From Aquimarina sp. ERC-38 (GTDB taxonomy: Bacteria > Bacteroidota > Bacteroidia > Flavobacteriales > Flavobacteriaceae): a stretch of DNA of 64,000 nt. The stretch lies in the NCBI RefSeq assembly GCF_026222555.1, contig NZ_CP098511.1:2461501-2525500 (forward strand), in the 5' to 3' direction. The notes below the pieces were generated by a model. The model worked only from the letters and a program-made list of their open reading frames with translations. It was not told where the DNA came from and ran no database searches. The position numbers and the translations under genes are program-made. This document shows positions 36,219 through 45,449 of this stretch, in pieces. Within the stretch, counting starts at the first letter, position 1. Each line of letters opens with the position of its first letter.

Positions 36219-37040
36219 ATGGCTTATCATTTACTAAAAGGAAAACGTGGAATTATTTTCGGAGCTTTAGATGAAAATTCTATTGCCTGGAAAACTGCGG
36301 AAAAGGTTTATGAAGAAGGAGGGAAGTTTGTATTGACAAATGCCCCTGTAGCACTTCGTATGGGTACGTTACAAAGCCTGGCAGAAAAAACCGAATCAAA
36401 AATTATTGGTGCCGATGCCACTTCTGTTGAAGATCTTGAAAAACTGGTAGATGCTGCGGTTGAAGAATTAGGAGGGCCTTTGGATTTTGTATTGCATTCT
36501 ATAGGAATGTCGGTAAATGTTCGTAAAGGCCGTCATTATACGGATCAAAAATACGATTGGACTGCAAAAGGTTGGGATATTTCAGCCTTATCTTTCCATA
36601 AAACCATGCAGGTATTATACAAAAAGAAAGCCATGAGGGAATGGGGTAGTATTGTTGCCCTATCATATATGGCGGCACAACGTGTATTTCCGGATTATAA
36701 TGACATGGCAGATAATAAAGCTTATCTGGAATCTATTGCCCGTAGTTTTGGTTATTTTTTCGGCAGGGATCATAAAGTAAGGGTGAATACCATTTCGCAA
36801 TCACCCACACCTACTACAGCTGGAAAAGGAGTAAAAGGTTTTGATAGCTTTATTGCTTATGCAGATAAGATGTCCCCGCTAGGAAATGCAACGGCAGATG
36901 AATGTGCTGCTTATACCATAACGTTGTTTTCTGACTTAACCCGAAAGGTGACGCTACAGAACTTATACCACGACGGCGGCTTTGCAAATGTAGGAGTCAG
37001 TGACCGGGTTATGGATCTTTTTGAAAGTGAAGATGTATAA
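36219..37040 (+). CDS. fabI: Enoyl-[acyl-carrier-protein] reductase (NADH)
   Basis: Short-chain dehydrogenase that completes each cycle of fatty acid elongation. The FabI-type Tyr-x6-Lys active site is in DYNDMADNKAYLE, preceded by a second tyrosine in ALSYMAAQRV. GKRGIIFGALDENSIAWKTA is the atypical Rossmann motif of the family, and NTISQSPTPTTAGKGV is the substrate-loop region. The 273-residue length fits. It is followed 48 bp later by a glycosyltransferase with a TTG start. Confidence 0.97.
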   Translation: MAYHLLKGKRGIIFGALDENSIAWKTAEKVYEEGGKFVLTNAPVALRMGTLQSLAEKTESKIIGADATSVEDLEKLVDAAVEELGGPLDFVLHSIGMSVNVRKGRHYTDQKYDWTAKGWDISALSFHKTMQVLYKKKAMREWGSIVALSYMAAQRVFPDYNDMADNKAYLESIARSFGYFFGRDHKVRVNTISQSPTPTTAGKGVKGFDSFIAYADKMSPLGNATADECAAYTITLFSDLTRKVTLQNLYHDGGFANVGVSDRVMDLFESEDV

Positions 37041-37088
37041 ATTAATACTTAGCAGTAAAGGAAATAGGGTTTTTGTAAAGATACTTTT

Positions 37089-38090
37089 TTGTATTTCTCA
37101 TTTATAATACCAGTATACAACCGGCCGGAAGAAATTGATGAACTTCTGGAAAGCATGTCTTATCTACAGTACAATGAGCCTTTTGAAGTTGTAATTGTTG
37201 AAGATGGTTCCACCTTAGCATCAGACCAGGTGATTGCTAACTATAATGATACATTAGCTATAAGTTATTATGTAAAGAAAAATACAGGACCGGGGGATTC
37301 CAGAAACTACGGAATGCAAAAAGCACGGGGGGAATATTTTTTAATTTTGGATAGCGACGTTATACTTCCTTCCAACTATCTGCTGGAAGTTGCTTCCTTT
37401 TTAAAGAAAGAATATGTTTCCTGTTTTGGAGGGCCGGATGATGCACATGCAGACTTTACTGCTTTGCAAAAAGCCATCAATTACAGTATGACTTCTTATT
37501 TGACGACCGGGGGTATTCGTGGGAAGAAAAAAGTAGTGGATAAATTTCAACCCCGAAGTTTTAATATGGGTTTGTCAAAAGAAGCTTTTCTTGCCTCACA
37601 AGGATTCGGGAATATCCATCCCGGCGAAGACCCGGATCTGACGATACGTTTATGGAAGTTAGGATATCATACGGCATTTATTCCTGAGGCTAAAGTATTT
37701 CATAAACGGCGAATTTCCTGGAAAAAGTTTTTTCAACAGGTGAAGAAATTCGGTTTGGTACGTCCCATCCTTACTAAATGGCACCCGGAAACGAGTAAAA
37801 TTACCTATTGGTTTCCAAGTGTATTTATCTTGTGTAGTATAGTGGCTCTCGTTCTTTTATTATTTGGTGTACAGTTTCCGGTGTATGTGTTGCTTTTATA
37901 CATTATAGGTATTTTCATTGAAGCTACCTTAAAAAATAACTCGGTAAGAATAGGAAGCTTAGCTATTATTGCCGTAGGTATTCAATTTTACGGATATGGC
38001 ACTGGATTTTTACAATCTTATTTTAAAATACATCTTTTACATAAAAATCCGGAAACTACTTTCCCTAAATTATTTTTTAGAAAAAAATAA
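37089..38090 (+). CDS. Family 2 glycosyltransferase, membrane-anchored
   Basis: A 333-residue GT-A fold enzyme. FSFIIPVYNRPEEIDELLESM is the nucleotide-sugar binding start, EDGST follows, and LDSDVILP is the DxD-type metal site. GEDPDLTIRLWKLGY contains the catalytic ED-type acidic pair. Two or three C-terminal membrane helices (about 245-315) suggest a lipid-linked acceptor at the inner membrane. The start is a TTG at 37089, needed to include the conserved first strand. Sugar and product are unknown. The fabI-GT2-YbbR-coaE order recurs in flavobacteria to my knowledge. Confidence 0.92.
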   Translation: MYFSFIIPVYNRPEEIDELLESMSYLQYNEPFEVVIVEDGSTLASDQVIANYNDTLAISYYVKKNTGPGDSRNYGMQKARGEYFLILDSDVILPSNYLLEVASFLKKEYVSCFGGPDDAHADFTALQKAINYSMTSYLTTGGIRGKKKVVDKFQPRSFNMGLSKEAFLASQGFGNIHPGEDPDLTIRLWKLGYHTAFIPEAKVFHKRRISWKKFFQQVKKFGLVRPILTKWHPETSKITYWFPSVFILCSIVALVLLLFGVQFPVYVLLLYIIGIFIEATLKNNSVRIGSLAIIAVGIQFYGYGTGFLQSYFKIHLLHKNPETTFPKLFFRKK

Positions 38091-38186
38091 GACCCATGTT
38101 GTATGTTAATTTTGTATTTTAAATTTTACTGAACAGTATAGAACTGTTATAAAAGAATTTCATAACTAAAATGCTGGTACGATATT

Positions 38187-39167
38187 ATGAAGAAGAAACT
38201 ACATAAATTATCTTTCAGAAGGCATAATGTAAAGGTGTTCTTATTTTTCTTATTGTTTACCTCTGTACTCTGGGTGGTCATTCAGTTTTCTAAAAATTAT
38301 ACGCAAGAAATTGAGGTATTACTGGCTTATCAAAATTTACCGGAAAATGAAGTAATAGATATTTCAAATAGTGACCAACAACTAAAATTACTTTTAAGTG
38401 GTAATGGCTTCCGTTTTATCAACTATTTATTTGATCAACCTGTCGTTAAAATGGATATTAAAGAAGCAATAAGTAATGAAAGTAATACGTATGAGTTTAA
38501 AATCAACAAAGAAGATCCTGACTTAAAGAGTCAATTGAACTTTAAAGGGAACATTATCAATATTCAAAAAGACATAGTACAGGTAAAAACGACGACTAAT
38601 ACCGAAAAAAAAGTACCTATTGTGGTAAAAACCAAAATTAAGTACGCTCCCGGTTACGGTACGGATCAACCTATTTCTTCAAGTCCGGATTCTATATTAA
38701 TTCGCGGACCTAAAAGGAGCCTGGATACTATTCGCGTTTTAGCTACTGAATTACTAACTATTCGGGACCTTAAATCTGATTTTAAAGGAAATTTAAAAAT
38801 TGACATATCTGCAATCCCGGATGATATTGATATTTCCCGGGAATTTGTAACGGCTTCTATCGATGTATCTAAGATTACGGAAGGTAATAAAGAGGTACCG
38901 GTTCAATTAATCAATGTGCCTAAGAATATTCAGGTAACTATATTTCCTAAAACCGTACAGGTAGTTTATCGTATTAACCTGGATAAAATAGATGATATTA
39001 CTGCCTCAGATTTTGTAGTGGAAGCTGATTTTAGCGAAGCCGTAGTTTCCAGTGAATTTTTAGTTTTAAACCTTAAAGTAGTTCCAAAAGAAGTAAAAGA
39101 TGTTCGTTTAATGACTAATAAAATACAGTACGTTATTATTAATTCACCAGAACCTAAAAACAATTAA
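38187..39167 (+). CDS. YbbR-like domain protein
   Basis: A 326-residue single-pass membrane protein: a helix at about residues 15-32 (VKVFLFFLLFTSVLWVVIQFS) precedes extracytoplasmic YbbR-type beta repeats (VPIVVKTKIKYAPGYGTDQPIS ... KEVPVQLINVPKNIQVTIFP). In Firmicutes, YbbR/CdaR proteins modulate the c-di-AMP cyclase CdaA; no cyclase gene is adjacent here, so that link is not shown for this organism. The stop overlaps nothing, but coaE starts at the very next base, indicating coupled translation. Confidence 0.88.
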   Translation: MKKKLHKLSFRRHNVKVFLFFLLFTSVLWVVIQFSKNYTQEIEVLLAYQNLPENEVIDISNSDQQLKLLLSGNGFRFINYLFDQPVVKMDIKEAISNESNTYEFKINKEDPDLKSQLNFKGNIINIQKDIVQVKTTTNTEKKVPIVVKTKIKYAPGYGTDQPISSSPDSILIRGPKRSLDTIRVLATELLTIRDLKSDFKGNLKIDISAIPDDIDISREFVTASIDVSKITEGNKEVPVQLINVPKNIQVTIFPKTVQVVYRINLDKIDDITASDFVVEADFSEAVVSSEFLVLNLKVVPKEVKDVRLMTNKIQYVIINSPEPKNN

Positions 39168-39752
39168 ATGCTGACAGTAGGTTTAACCGGAGGTATTGGC
39201 AGCGGTAAGTCTACCGTAGCCCGAATGTTTTCAGACTTGGGGATTCCAGTATATATCGCAGATATCAAAGCAAAAATTATCATGCAGGAAGATGAAGAAG
39301 TTAAAAAAGCAATCCAAAATTTAATTGGAGAGGATGCTTATCTTCCGGATGGAAAACTCAACCGAACATTTATTGCAGATAAAGTATTTAAAAATAAAGA
39401 AAGCTTACAATCTTTAAATCATATTGTTCACCCGGCAGTAGCAAAAGATTTCAATAAATGGAAAGAAAACCAGAATACCCCTTATGTAATTAAAGAAGCT
39501 GCTATTCTTTTTGAAAACGGGGGGTACAAAGCCTGCGATCAGGTAATATTGGTGATAGCTCCTAGCAAATTACGTTTGGAAAGAGTGGTAAAAAGAGATC
39601 AAATTAGCGAGGAATCCATAAAAGAACGGATGCAACATCAATGGGAAGATGTCAGAAAAATACCTTTAGCAGATTATGTGCTAAATAATGAGGATTTAGA
39701 GAAAACTTTACAACAAGTTCGTAAAATCCACAATAAATTGACTACTTTTTAG
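39168..39752 (+). CDS. coaE: Dephospho-CoA kinase
   Basis: Last step of coenzyme A synthesis: phosphorylation of the 3'-OH of dephospho-CoA. The P-loop is VGLTGGIGSGKSTVARMF, the acidic dephospho-CoA site is VYIADIKAK, and HPAVAKDFNKW and the lid region KLRLERVVKRDQIS match the family. The 194-residue length is normal. The ATG follows the YbbR-like stop codon with no gap. Confidence 0.96.
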   Translation: MLTVGLTGGIGSGKSTVARMFSDLGIPVYIADIKAKIIMQEDEEVKKAIQNLIGEDAYLPDGKLNRTFIADKVFKNKESLQSLNHIVHPAVAKDFNKWKENQNTPYVIKEAAILFENGGYKACDQVILVIAPSKLRLERVVKRDQISEESIKERMQHQWEDVRKIPLADYVLNNEDLEKTLQQVRKIHNKLTTF

Positions 39753-39802
39753 TTAAAAATTAAAAATATCTTATTTTGTTAACATTTGGTTAAACGTGAA
39801 AG

Positions 39803-39829
39803 TTGTTAAATGTTAAAGTTTTAATTTTG
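39803..39829 (+). promoter_or_regulatory. Possible promoter of the two-component operon
   Basis: TTG at 39803-39805, 16 bp, then TAATTTTG at 39822-39829. The ATG of the kinase is only 4 bp after the box, so the transcript would be nearly leaderless or would use another start. Confidence 0.35.
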
Positions 39830-39833
39830 AACT

Positions 39834-41384
39834 ATGAATAAACGGCTTTTTGTCCTACTCATTGCTTTAATGAGTTTGTCACTAATCGGAATTATTTTTG
39901 TTCAGGGATATTGGATTCAAAATACCGTTGAAAACAACGAAGTTCAGTTTTCATTTAATGCAAAACAGATTTTAAGTTCCGTATCAAAAAAGATACAATA
40001 TAGAGAGTTTGAAGAGATTTATTATCCGCTTCAGGATATATTAGACAGTATTGAAGAACCAGATGATAAAACGATACAACAACTCTTAGATATTAGTATT
40101 GACCGGGCATCTTATACATTTGGAGATGGTTTTTTAGAAGACAATTATAAATTGTCTACTTCTGTTTCTAACCTGGATAATATTGATACGATCAAGCTTA
40201 AAAACTTATTAAACCGTAATGCTGAAATAAATGAGGTGAAGGATGCAAAAGATTCCTACCGCAGTAAATTAGATCGTTTGAGTGGTCTTACGGATTTACA
40301 GCGAAGGGATTTTGAAGTAGTCGTAGGAGAATTAGCAGATTTAATTCCTATACGCCGCAGGGTAAAAAAGGAAGAAGTGCAGCAACTATTGGCACAGGAA
40401 CTGGAAGAGAGAGATATGAATATTGATTTCGAATATGCAATTTACAGCAACGCGTTAGCCACACGAGTTCGATCTGAGGACTTTAGTCTTGACTCTCCTT
40501 CAACGTATGGAGTGCCATTATTTATAGATCAGGAAGGGTTAAGTAAATACCAGTTATACGTTAATTTTACCGGAAAGAAAAAGTATATATTATCTTCTAT
40601 TAAGGGGATGGCTATCTTATCAGTCATTTTTACATTGATTATTGTAGTTGCTTATTCCAGTGCGCTATCACAGTTGCTTCAGCAAAGACAGATATCCCAA
40701 ATCAAGACGGATTTTATTAATAACATGACGCATGAATTAAAAACGCCGATCGCCACTATCAACCTTGCTTTGGATGCTATTAAAAATCCAAAAATAGCCG
40801 GCGATGCTGAAAAAACGAAGCGGTATATTAATATGATCCGGGAAGAAAATAAGCGTATGCTCGCCCAGGTAGAAAATGTACTACGTATCTCACAGCTGGA
40901 AAAAAACGAACTGAATATCACTAAAGAGAAGCTTGAGTTACATGATATCATTGAAGATGCCATTACCCATGTTTCTCTGATTGTAGAAAATCGGGAAGGT
41001 TATATCAAAACACATTTAGGCGCCCTAAAATCTTCAATATTAGCTAATGATAGTCATATGACTAATGTGGTTGTAAACATGCTGGATAATGCTATCAAAT
41101 ATTCTGAAGAACAACCTAAAATTGACATTTATACGGAAAATGTCAAAAATAGTATTGTATTGAAGGTAAGGGATCAGGGTATTGGTATGAGTAAAGTTGC
41201 CGTAAAAAAGATTTTTGAAAAGTTTTTTAGAGAACATACAGGTGACCTTCACAATGTAAAAGGTCATGGGCTTGGGCTTACGTACGTAAAGAGAATAGTA
41301 GACGACCATCACGGTCAAATATCAGTAGAGAGCGAAAGGGGAAAAGGCTCTACGTTCATTATTAAATTACCGTTAATATCTTAA
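39834..41384 (+). CDS. Membrane sensor histidine kinase
   Basis: A 516-residue class I kinase. TM1 is about residues 5-27 and TM2 about 257-278, enclosing a roughly 230-residue periplasmic sensing region without a recognised domain. HisKA follows with phospho-acceptor His300 in NNMTHELKTPIA. The HATPase_c domain has the N box (VVNMLDNAIKYSEE), G1 (DQGIGMS), F box (FEKFFRE) and G2 (GHGLGLTYV). There is no HAMP motif of usual form between TM2 and HisKA. It is paired with the response regulator 2 bp downstream. The stimulus is unknown. Confidence 0.96.
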   Translation: MNKRLFVLLIALMSLSLIGIIFVQGYWIQNTVENNEVQFSFNAKQILSSVSKKIQYREFEEIYYPLQDILDSIEEPDDKTIQQLLDISIDRASYTFGDGFLEDNYKLSTSVSNLDNIDTIKLKNLLNRNAEINEVKDAKDSYRSKLDRLSGLTDLQRRDFEVVVGELADLIPIRRRVKKEEVQQLLAQELEERDMNIDFEYAIYSNALATRVRSEDFSLDSPSTYGVPLFIDQEGLSKYQLYVNFTGKKKYILSSIKGMAILSVIFTLIIVVAYSSALSQLLQQRQISQIKTDFINNMTHELKTPIATINLALDAIKNPKIAGDAEKTKRYINMIREENKRMLAQVENVLRISQLEKNELNITKEKLELHDIIEDAITHVSLIVENREGYIKTHLGALKSSILANDSHMTNVVVNMLDNAIKYSEEQPKIDIYTENVKNSIVLKVRDQGIGMSKVAVKKIFEKFFREHTGDLHNVKGHGLGLTYVKRIVDDHHGQISVESERGKGSTFIIKLPLIS

Positions 41385-41386
41385 AC

Positions 41387-42106
41387 ATGGAGACAGAAAA
41401 CAAAAAGATTTTATTAGTTGAAGACGATCCGAATTTCGGAACTGTCTTAAAAGATTACCTTGTTATGAATGACTATGATGTAGTTCATGCCAAGAATGGA
41501 ATGGAAGGATTTGAAAAGTTTAAAAAGGATGACTATGATATGTGTATCCTTGATGTAATGATGCCTTATAAAGACGGATTTACATTAGCTAAAGAAATTC
41601 GAGAGAAAAATGAAGATGTTCCTATTATCTTTTTAACAGCTAAGGCTATGAAAGAAGATGTGTTAAAAGGATATAAAGTTGGGGCAGATGACTATCTTAA
41701 CAAGCCTTTTGATAGTGAAGTATTACTCATGAAGATACAGGCAATCATGCAACGTAAAAATACGGAGTCTGTGGCGGATAGTAAACAATTTGAATTTAAA
41801 ATTGGTAATTTTCACTTGAATTCAAAACTTCGTTTTTTAACCTATCATGATCAGGAGCCAATTAAATTATCTCCTAAAGAAAACGAATTGTTACGTCTGT
41901 TAGCTTTACATCTTAACGATCTGATGCCTAGAGAGTTGGCGCTAACTAAAATATGGAGGGATGATAATTATTTTACTTCTCGAAGTATGGATGTGTATAT
42001 TGCTAAATTGCGAAAGTACCTTAAAAAAGATGAAGACGTAGAGATTCTTAACATTCACGGAGAAGGTTTCAGACTGGTTGTAAGAGAACCAGTAGCTGCT
42101 AATTAA
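41387..42106 (+). CDS. OmpR/PhoB-type response regulator
   Basis: A 239-residue transcription factor. The receiver domain has the acidic pocket in LLVEDDPNF, phosphorylated Asp56 in CILDVMMPYKDG, and the Thr/Lys switch in IFLTAKA and LNKPFD. The C-terminal winged helix (KLSPKENELLRLLALHLND ... SMDVYIAKLRKYLKKDE ... IHGEGFRLV) is of the OmpR class. It lies 2 bp after its kinase, so the pair is co-expressed. Target genes cannot be inferred from this window. Confidence 0.96.
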   Translation: METENKKILLVEDDPNFGTVLKDYLVMNDYDVVHAKNGMEGFEKFKKDDYDMCILDVMMPYKDGFTLAKEIREKNEDVPIIFLTAKAMKEDVLKGYKVGADDYLNKPFDSEVLLMKIQAIMQRKNTESVADSKQFEFKIGNFHLNSKLRFLTYHDQEPIKLSPKENELLRLLALHLNDLMPRELALTKIWRDDNYFTSRSMDVYIAKLRKYLKKDEDVEILNIHGEGFRLVVREPVAAN

Positions 42107-42147
42107 GTAGTATAGAATTTAATAGAAATAAACGGTAACTTTTATGG

Positions 42148-43074
42148 TCACTTCGTTGCAAGCTGTTGTAGCGAAGTGTCTATATGGGTTATAATATCTT
42201 CAATTGGAGTTGTATAGTCAAACCATCGAATATCCTTATTTTTTCTAAACCAGGTGCCCTGACGTTTGGCAAACCTTCGGGTATTTTTTTGTATCTCGTT
42301 TATAGTAAAATCCAAGCTATAATTCCTTTCTAAATATTTAAAAACTTCTTTGTATCCTACGGTATTCAAAGCGTTTAAATGTTGATAAGCTTGTAAGGAT
42401 TTTACTTCTTCAATCAATCCTTCAGTAATCATTTTTTCAACTCTTTTATTTATTCTTTCATAAATAACGGTCCGGTCAGCGGTTAAGCCTATAAAAACCG
42501 GTGTGAAATTTCGCGTTTTTACCGCATTTGTTAGAAAAGAAGAGTAAGGTTGAGAGGAACTCAAGGTAACTTCAAGAGCTCGCAATACCCTTTGTATATT
42601 CTGTAGGTCCACTATTTTACTATATTCCGGATCATTTTCAATTAGCAACTTCTGTACGGAGGCAAATCCTTCATTTTTGTATAATGCGGCAACCTCTTCT
42701 TTTATTTCAGGTCGTACCACAGGAAATACATCTAAACCTTTGGTAACTGCGTCTATATATAAGCCTGACCCACCAACCAATATAGCCGTATTGTTTTTAT
42801 TATATAAAGTGTCTAAAAGTTGTATGGCATCGGTTTCATAATCTCCTACAGAGTAGGTAGGTTCATGAATACTACGATGTTGGATAAAATGGTGTGTTGC
42901 AGCAGCCAGTTCAGAAGGAGTAGGAACTGCAGTACCTATATTCATTTCCTTATAAAATTGCCGGCTATCTGCGGATATGATCTCGCATTTATAATGTTGT
43001 GCCAACTGTATGGCCACATTCGTTTTTCCGATAGCGGTAGGCCCTACAACAACCAGAAGTGTTTTTTTAGCCAT
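42148..43074 (-). CDS. miaA: tRNA dimethylallyltransferase MiaA
   Basis: Adds an isopentenyl group to A37 of tRNAs reading UNN codons. The P-loop is VVVGPTAIGKTNVAIQLA, the substrate Asp motif is IISADSRQFYKEM, and GGSGLYIDAVTKGLD and TVGYKEVFKYLE are characteristic. I start at ATG 43074, where MAKKTLLVVVGPTA gives the family N terminus and 308 residues; the frame is open 20 codons further up but into the channel gene. It overlaps that gene by 8 bp. With trmD, this is the second position-37 tRNA modification gene in the window. Confidence 0.96.
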   Translation of the reverse strand: MAKKTLLVVVGPTAIGKTNVAIQLAQHYKCEIISADSRQFYKEMNIGTAVPTPSELAAATHHFIQHRSIHEPTYSVGDYETDAIQLLDTLYNKNNTAILVGGSGLYIDAVTKGLDVFPVVRPEIKEEVAALYKNEGFASVQKLLIENDPEYSKIVDLQNIQRVLRALEVTLSSSQPYSSFLTNAVKTRNFTPVFIGLTADRTVIYERINKRVEKMITEGLIEEVKSLQAYQHLNALNTVGYKEVFKYLERNYSLDFTINEIQKNTRRFAKRQGTWFRKNKDIRWFDYTTPIEDIITHIDTSLQQLATK

Positions 43075-43906
43075 TTCGCAAACTTTCTCCGCAATTATAA
43101 CAATGTTTAGCCATGTCCTGATGCTTTTTTGCATTACAATTCCAACAGGACTGTGTGTTTACGTGAACGATATTTTTGTTAGTTGCAGCAGCATATTCGG
43201 CACTCACAATTCCGGTAGGTACGGCAATAATACCATATCCTAATATCATAATGACCGCAGCAAGAAATTGTCCGAAGGGTGTAACGGGAGCAATATCACC
43301 AAAACCAACGGTGGTTAAGGTTACAATACACCAGTATACACTTACCGGAATATTTTTAAATCCGCTTTCTTCCCCTTCTACAATGTACATCAGCGTTCCC
43401 ATCATAATACAAACTATAAGTACGGCAAACAAAAAGACAAGTATTTTTGCTTTACTATCCTTAATAGCTTTCGCCAGTTTATTCGATTCCCCGACATACC
43501 TAGTAACTTTTAATACCCGGAAAACGCGAAGTAAGCGCAAGGCCCGAACGGTAAGTAAAGCTGCGGTACCCGTCATAAAGAAGGATAAATAAAGTGGGAG
43601 GGTAGATAATAAGTCAATAATACCGTAAAAACTAAAAATATATTTAGAAGGTCGGTTAATAGAGACAATTCTCGCAAAATATTCTAAGGTGAAGAAAATA
43701 GTAATAATCCATTCGGCAACGTAAAGATAATCGTAGGTTTTTTCTTCAAAACCTTTAACGCTCTCTAACATTACAAAAATAATACTCAGGATAATCATAA
43801 TAAGTAGTAGCACGTCAAAAAGTTTACCTGCAGGAGTGTCTGCCTCGTAAATAATTTCATGGACTTTTTGTTTCCATCCGGTAATTTTATCTTTAGATAT
43901 GGACAT
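43067..43906 (-). CDS. Voltage-gated-type potassium channel with C-terminal zinc ribbon
   Basis: A 279-residue six-helix ion transporter. S1-S3 lie between residues 30 and 110. S4 is the arginine-rich helix RALRLLRVFRVLKVTR (121-136), and the pore TLTTVGFGDIAPVTP has the filter TVGFGD at 199-204. The last about 25 residues form a compact four-cysteine pattern (Cys254, Cys257, Cys269, Cys272; CWNCNAK ... CYNCGESL), resembling a zinc ribbon. Its role could be metal- or redox-dependent gating or assembly, but this is inference. It is upstream of miaA and overlaps it by 8 bp. Confidence 0.94.
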   Translation of the reverse strand: MSISKDKITGWKQKVHEIIYEADTPAGKLFDVLLLIMIILSIIFVMLESVKGFEEKTYDYLYVAEWIITIFFTLEYFARIVSINRPSKYIFSFYGIIDLLSTLPLYLSFFMTGTAALLTVRALRLLRVFRVLKVTRYVGESNKLAKAIKDSKAKILVFLFAVLIVCIMMGTLMYIVEGEESGFKNIPVSVYWCIVTLTTVGFGDIAPVTPFGQFLAAVIMILGYGIIAVPTGIVSAEYAAATNKNIVHVNTQSCWNCNAKKHQDMAKHCYNCGESLRNG

Positions 43907-43944
43907 TGCTTTAAAGTTGCGTTACTACAATAGTATAACTAAAA

Positions 43945-45306
43945 TTAGATTTTTTTGATCTTTAAACGCTTGTTTTTTCTCAAGTAGTTTTGAAAAATAT
44001 GTTTGGTATTAGCAGTATGTGCAATTGGTGTGAGAATAGTTTTCAAAATCTCGGTATTTTGTATTTGATGGTATAGGGTAAAATAGGTGTATCCTATTAA
44101 TTTTCCGTTTTCTACGTACACAAGGCTTTGTTCTCCGGGAACCCTTCCTTTATCAAAAACCATAAAGGTTTTGTCCTGTAAGGATTGTTCTTCCATTAGC
44201 CTGATTACTTTTTGATTATAAACCTTGACATCCTCCTCTTGAGAGTGATCCTTCTTTGTATTAAAAGCAGATTTCTTGTGATTACGATTTATTTTTTGAA
44301 AAGTAACTTTAGACGGATCAAGATCGTACTTTTTAATCCATTGGGAGAGTAACATTTGCGCTTGCGGACGATTGGTAAACGTTGTAATTTCCGATTCCAA
44401 ATACGAAGGCTTTTGTATTAAAAGCTCAAGGTAGCCTTCCGTCTCCTCTTTACTGTATAAAGCCTGGTTAAACTTGGGTTTATGGGCATGCGTATTAAAT
44501 TTCGGACGATTTTTTGAAACTTCCTCATTTTCCTTAAGCAAGGCTATAAGTTCGCTTCCGGTTAGGTCATAACTAACATTTGCTACATGTTCCTGTAGGT
44601 TTTGTGATTTTCTATTAGTGTTAGTAAAATGTTGGGTAATTTTCCTTTTTAAATTTCTGCTTTTCCCCAGATAGATAATTGTTCCTCTTTTATCAAAAAG
44701 ATAATATACTCCTGTAGCTGAAGGTATATTTTCTAATAATTGTACTAATCGCTGATCAATTTCTTTAAAAGTTTGGGTCTGGATGGTTTGAGTAACAATA
44801 GTTTTGGTTACATCTTTACTTAACAGAAGTTTAAACAGTTGTACGGTAGCCAAAGCATCTCCAGTAGCTCGATGCCTATCAGCCAGTGGGATACCTAAGC
44901 TACGAACAAGTTTACCCAAACTATAGGATTTTTGATTAGGGAGTAATTTTTGTGCTAATTCAACGGTACAGAGCGATTGCCGTTCAAAAGGAAAACCTAA
45001 ACGTTCAAACTCCGTTCGTAAAATCCGATAATCAAACACCGCATTGTGCGCAACAATAATGCAATCTTCGGTAATCTCGACAATACGTTTGGCCACCTCA
45101 TAAAATTTGGGAGCCGTTTTTAACATATCATTATTGATTCCGGTAAGGTTAATTACAAAAGGTTGAATCGGAATTTCCGGATTGACCAGGCTGATAAATT
45201 GGTCAGTAATCTCGTGTCCGTCAAACTTGTAAATAGCAATTTCAGTAATTCCTTCTTCATTATATTTACCTCCGGTGGTTTCTATGTCTAAAATTGCGTA
45301 ATTCAA
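43945..45306 (-). CDS. DnaQ-type exonuclease fused to a GIY-YIG (UvrC-N-like) nuclease domain
   Basis: A 453-residue fusion. The N-terminal DEDDh exonuclease (about 1-165) has YAILDIETTGG (ExoI), VAHNAVFDYRIL (ExoII) and HRATGDALATVQLF (ExoIII). The middle (about 195-275) is a GIY-YIG nuclease like the start of UvrC or Cho: TGVYYLFDKRGTIIYLGKSRNLKRKI. The remaining 180 residues are uncharacterised. Bacteroidota commonly carry this arrangement. It may act in nucleotide excision or another repair pathway. The start is a TTG at 45306, just before the conserved first strand. Isolated gene. Confidence 0.92.
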   Translation of the reverse strand: MNYAILDIETTGGKYNEEGITEIAIYKFDGHEITDQFISLVNPEIPIQPFVINLTGINNDMLKTAPKFYEVAKRIVEITEDCIIVAHNAVFDYRILRTEFERLGFPFERQSLCTVELAQKLLPNQKSYSLGKLVRSLGIPLADRHRATGDALATVQLFKLLLSKDVTKTIVTQTIQTQTFKEIDQRLVQLLENIPSATGVYYLFDKRGTIIYLGKSRNLKRKITQHFTNTNRKSQNLQEHVANVSYDLTGSELIALLKENEEVSKNRPKFNTHAHKPKFNQALYSKEETEGYLELLIQKPSYLESEITTFTNRPQAQMLLSQWIKKYDLDPSKVTFQKINRNHKKSAFNTKKDHSQEEDVKVYNQKVIRLMEEQSLQDKTFMVFDKGRVPGEQSLVYVENGKLIGYTYFTLYHQIQNTEILKTILTPIAHTANTKHIFQNYLRKNKRLKIKKI

Positions 45307-45449
45307 AAAAACTAAATGCTGTTTAAGTGTTTAAAATACGGAAAGCATTTATAAAATACCCTAAATCCATTGATTAAAATTTACATAACTTTAGTAAATA
45401 ATAATTGATTTATTTTTAAAGGTAACCTTGATATCTGTAATTATCTAGT

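Noticed and set aside
38187..39167. c-di-AMP operon
   Set aside because: A YbbR-like protein is present, but no diadenylate cyclase gene lies beside it.
42149..42178. 13-bp hairpin as a terminator between the response regulator and miaA
   Set aside because: The stem is within the last codons of miaA and has no T tract on either strand; probably a coincidence of coding sequence.
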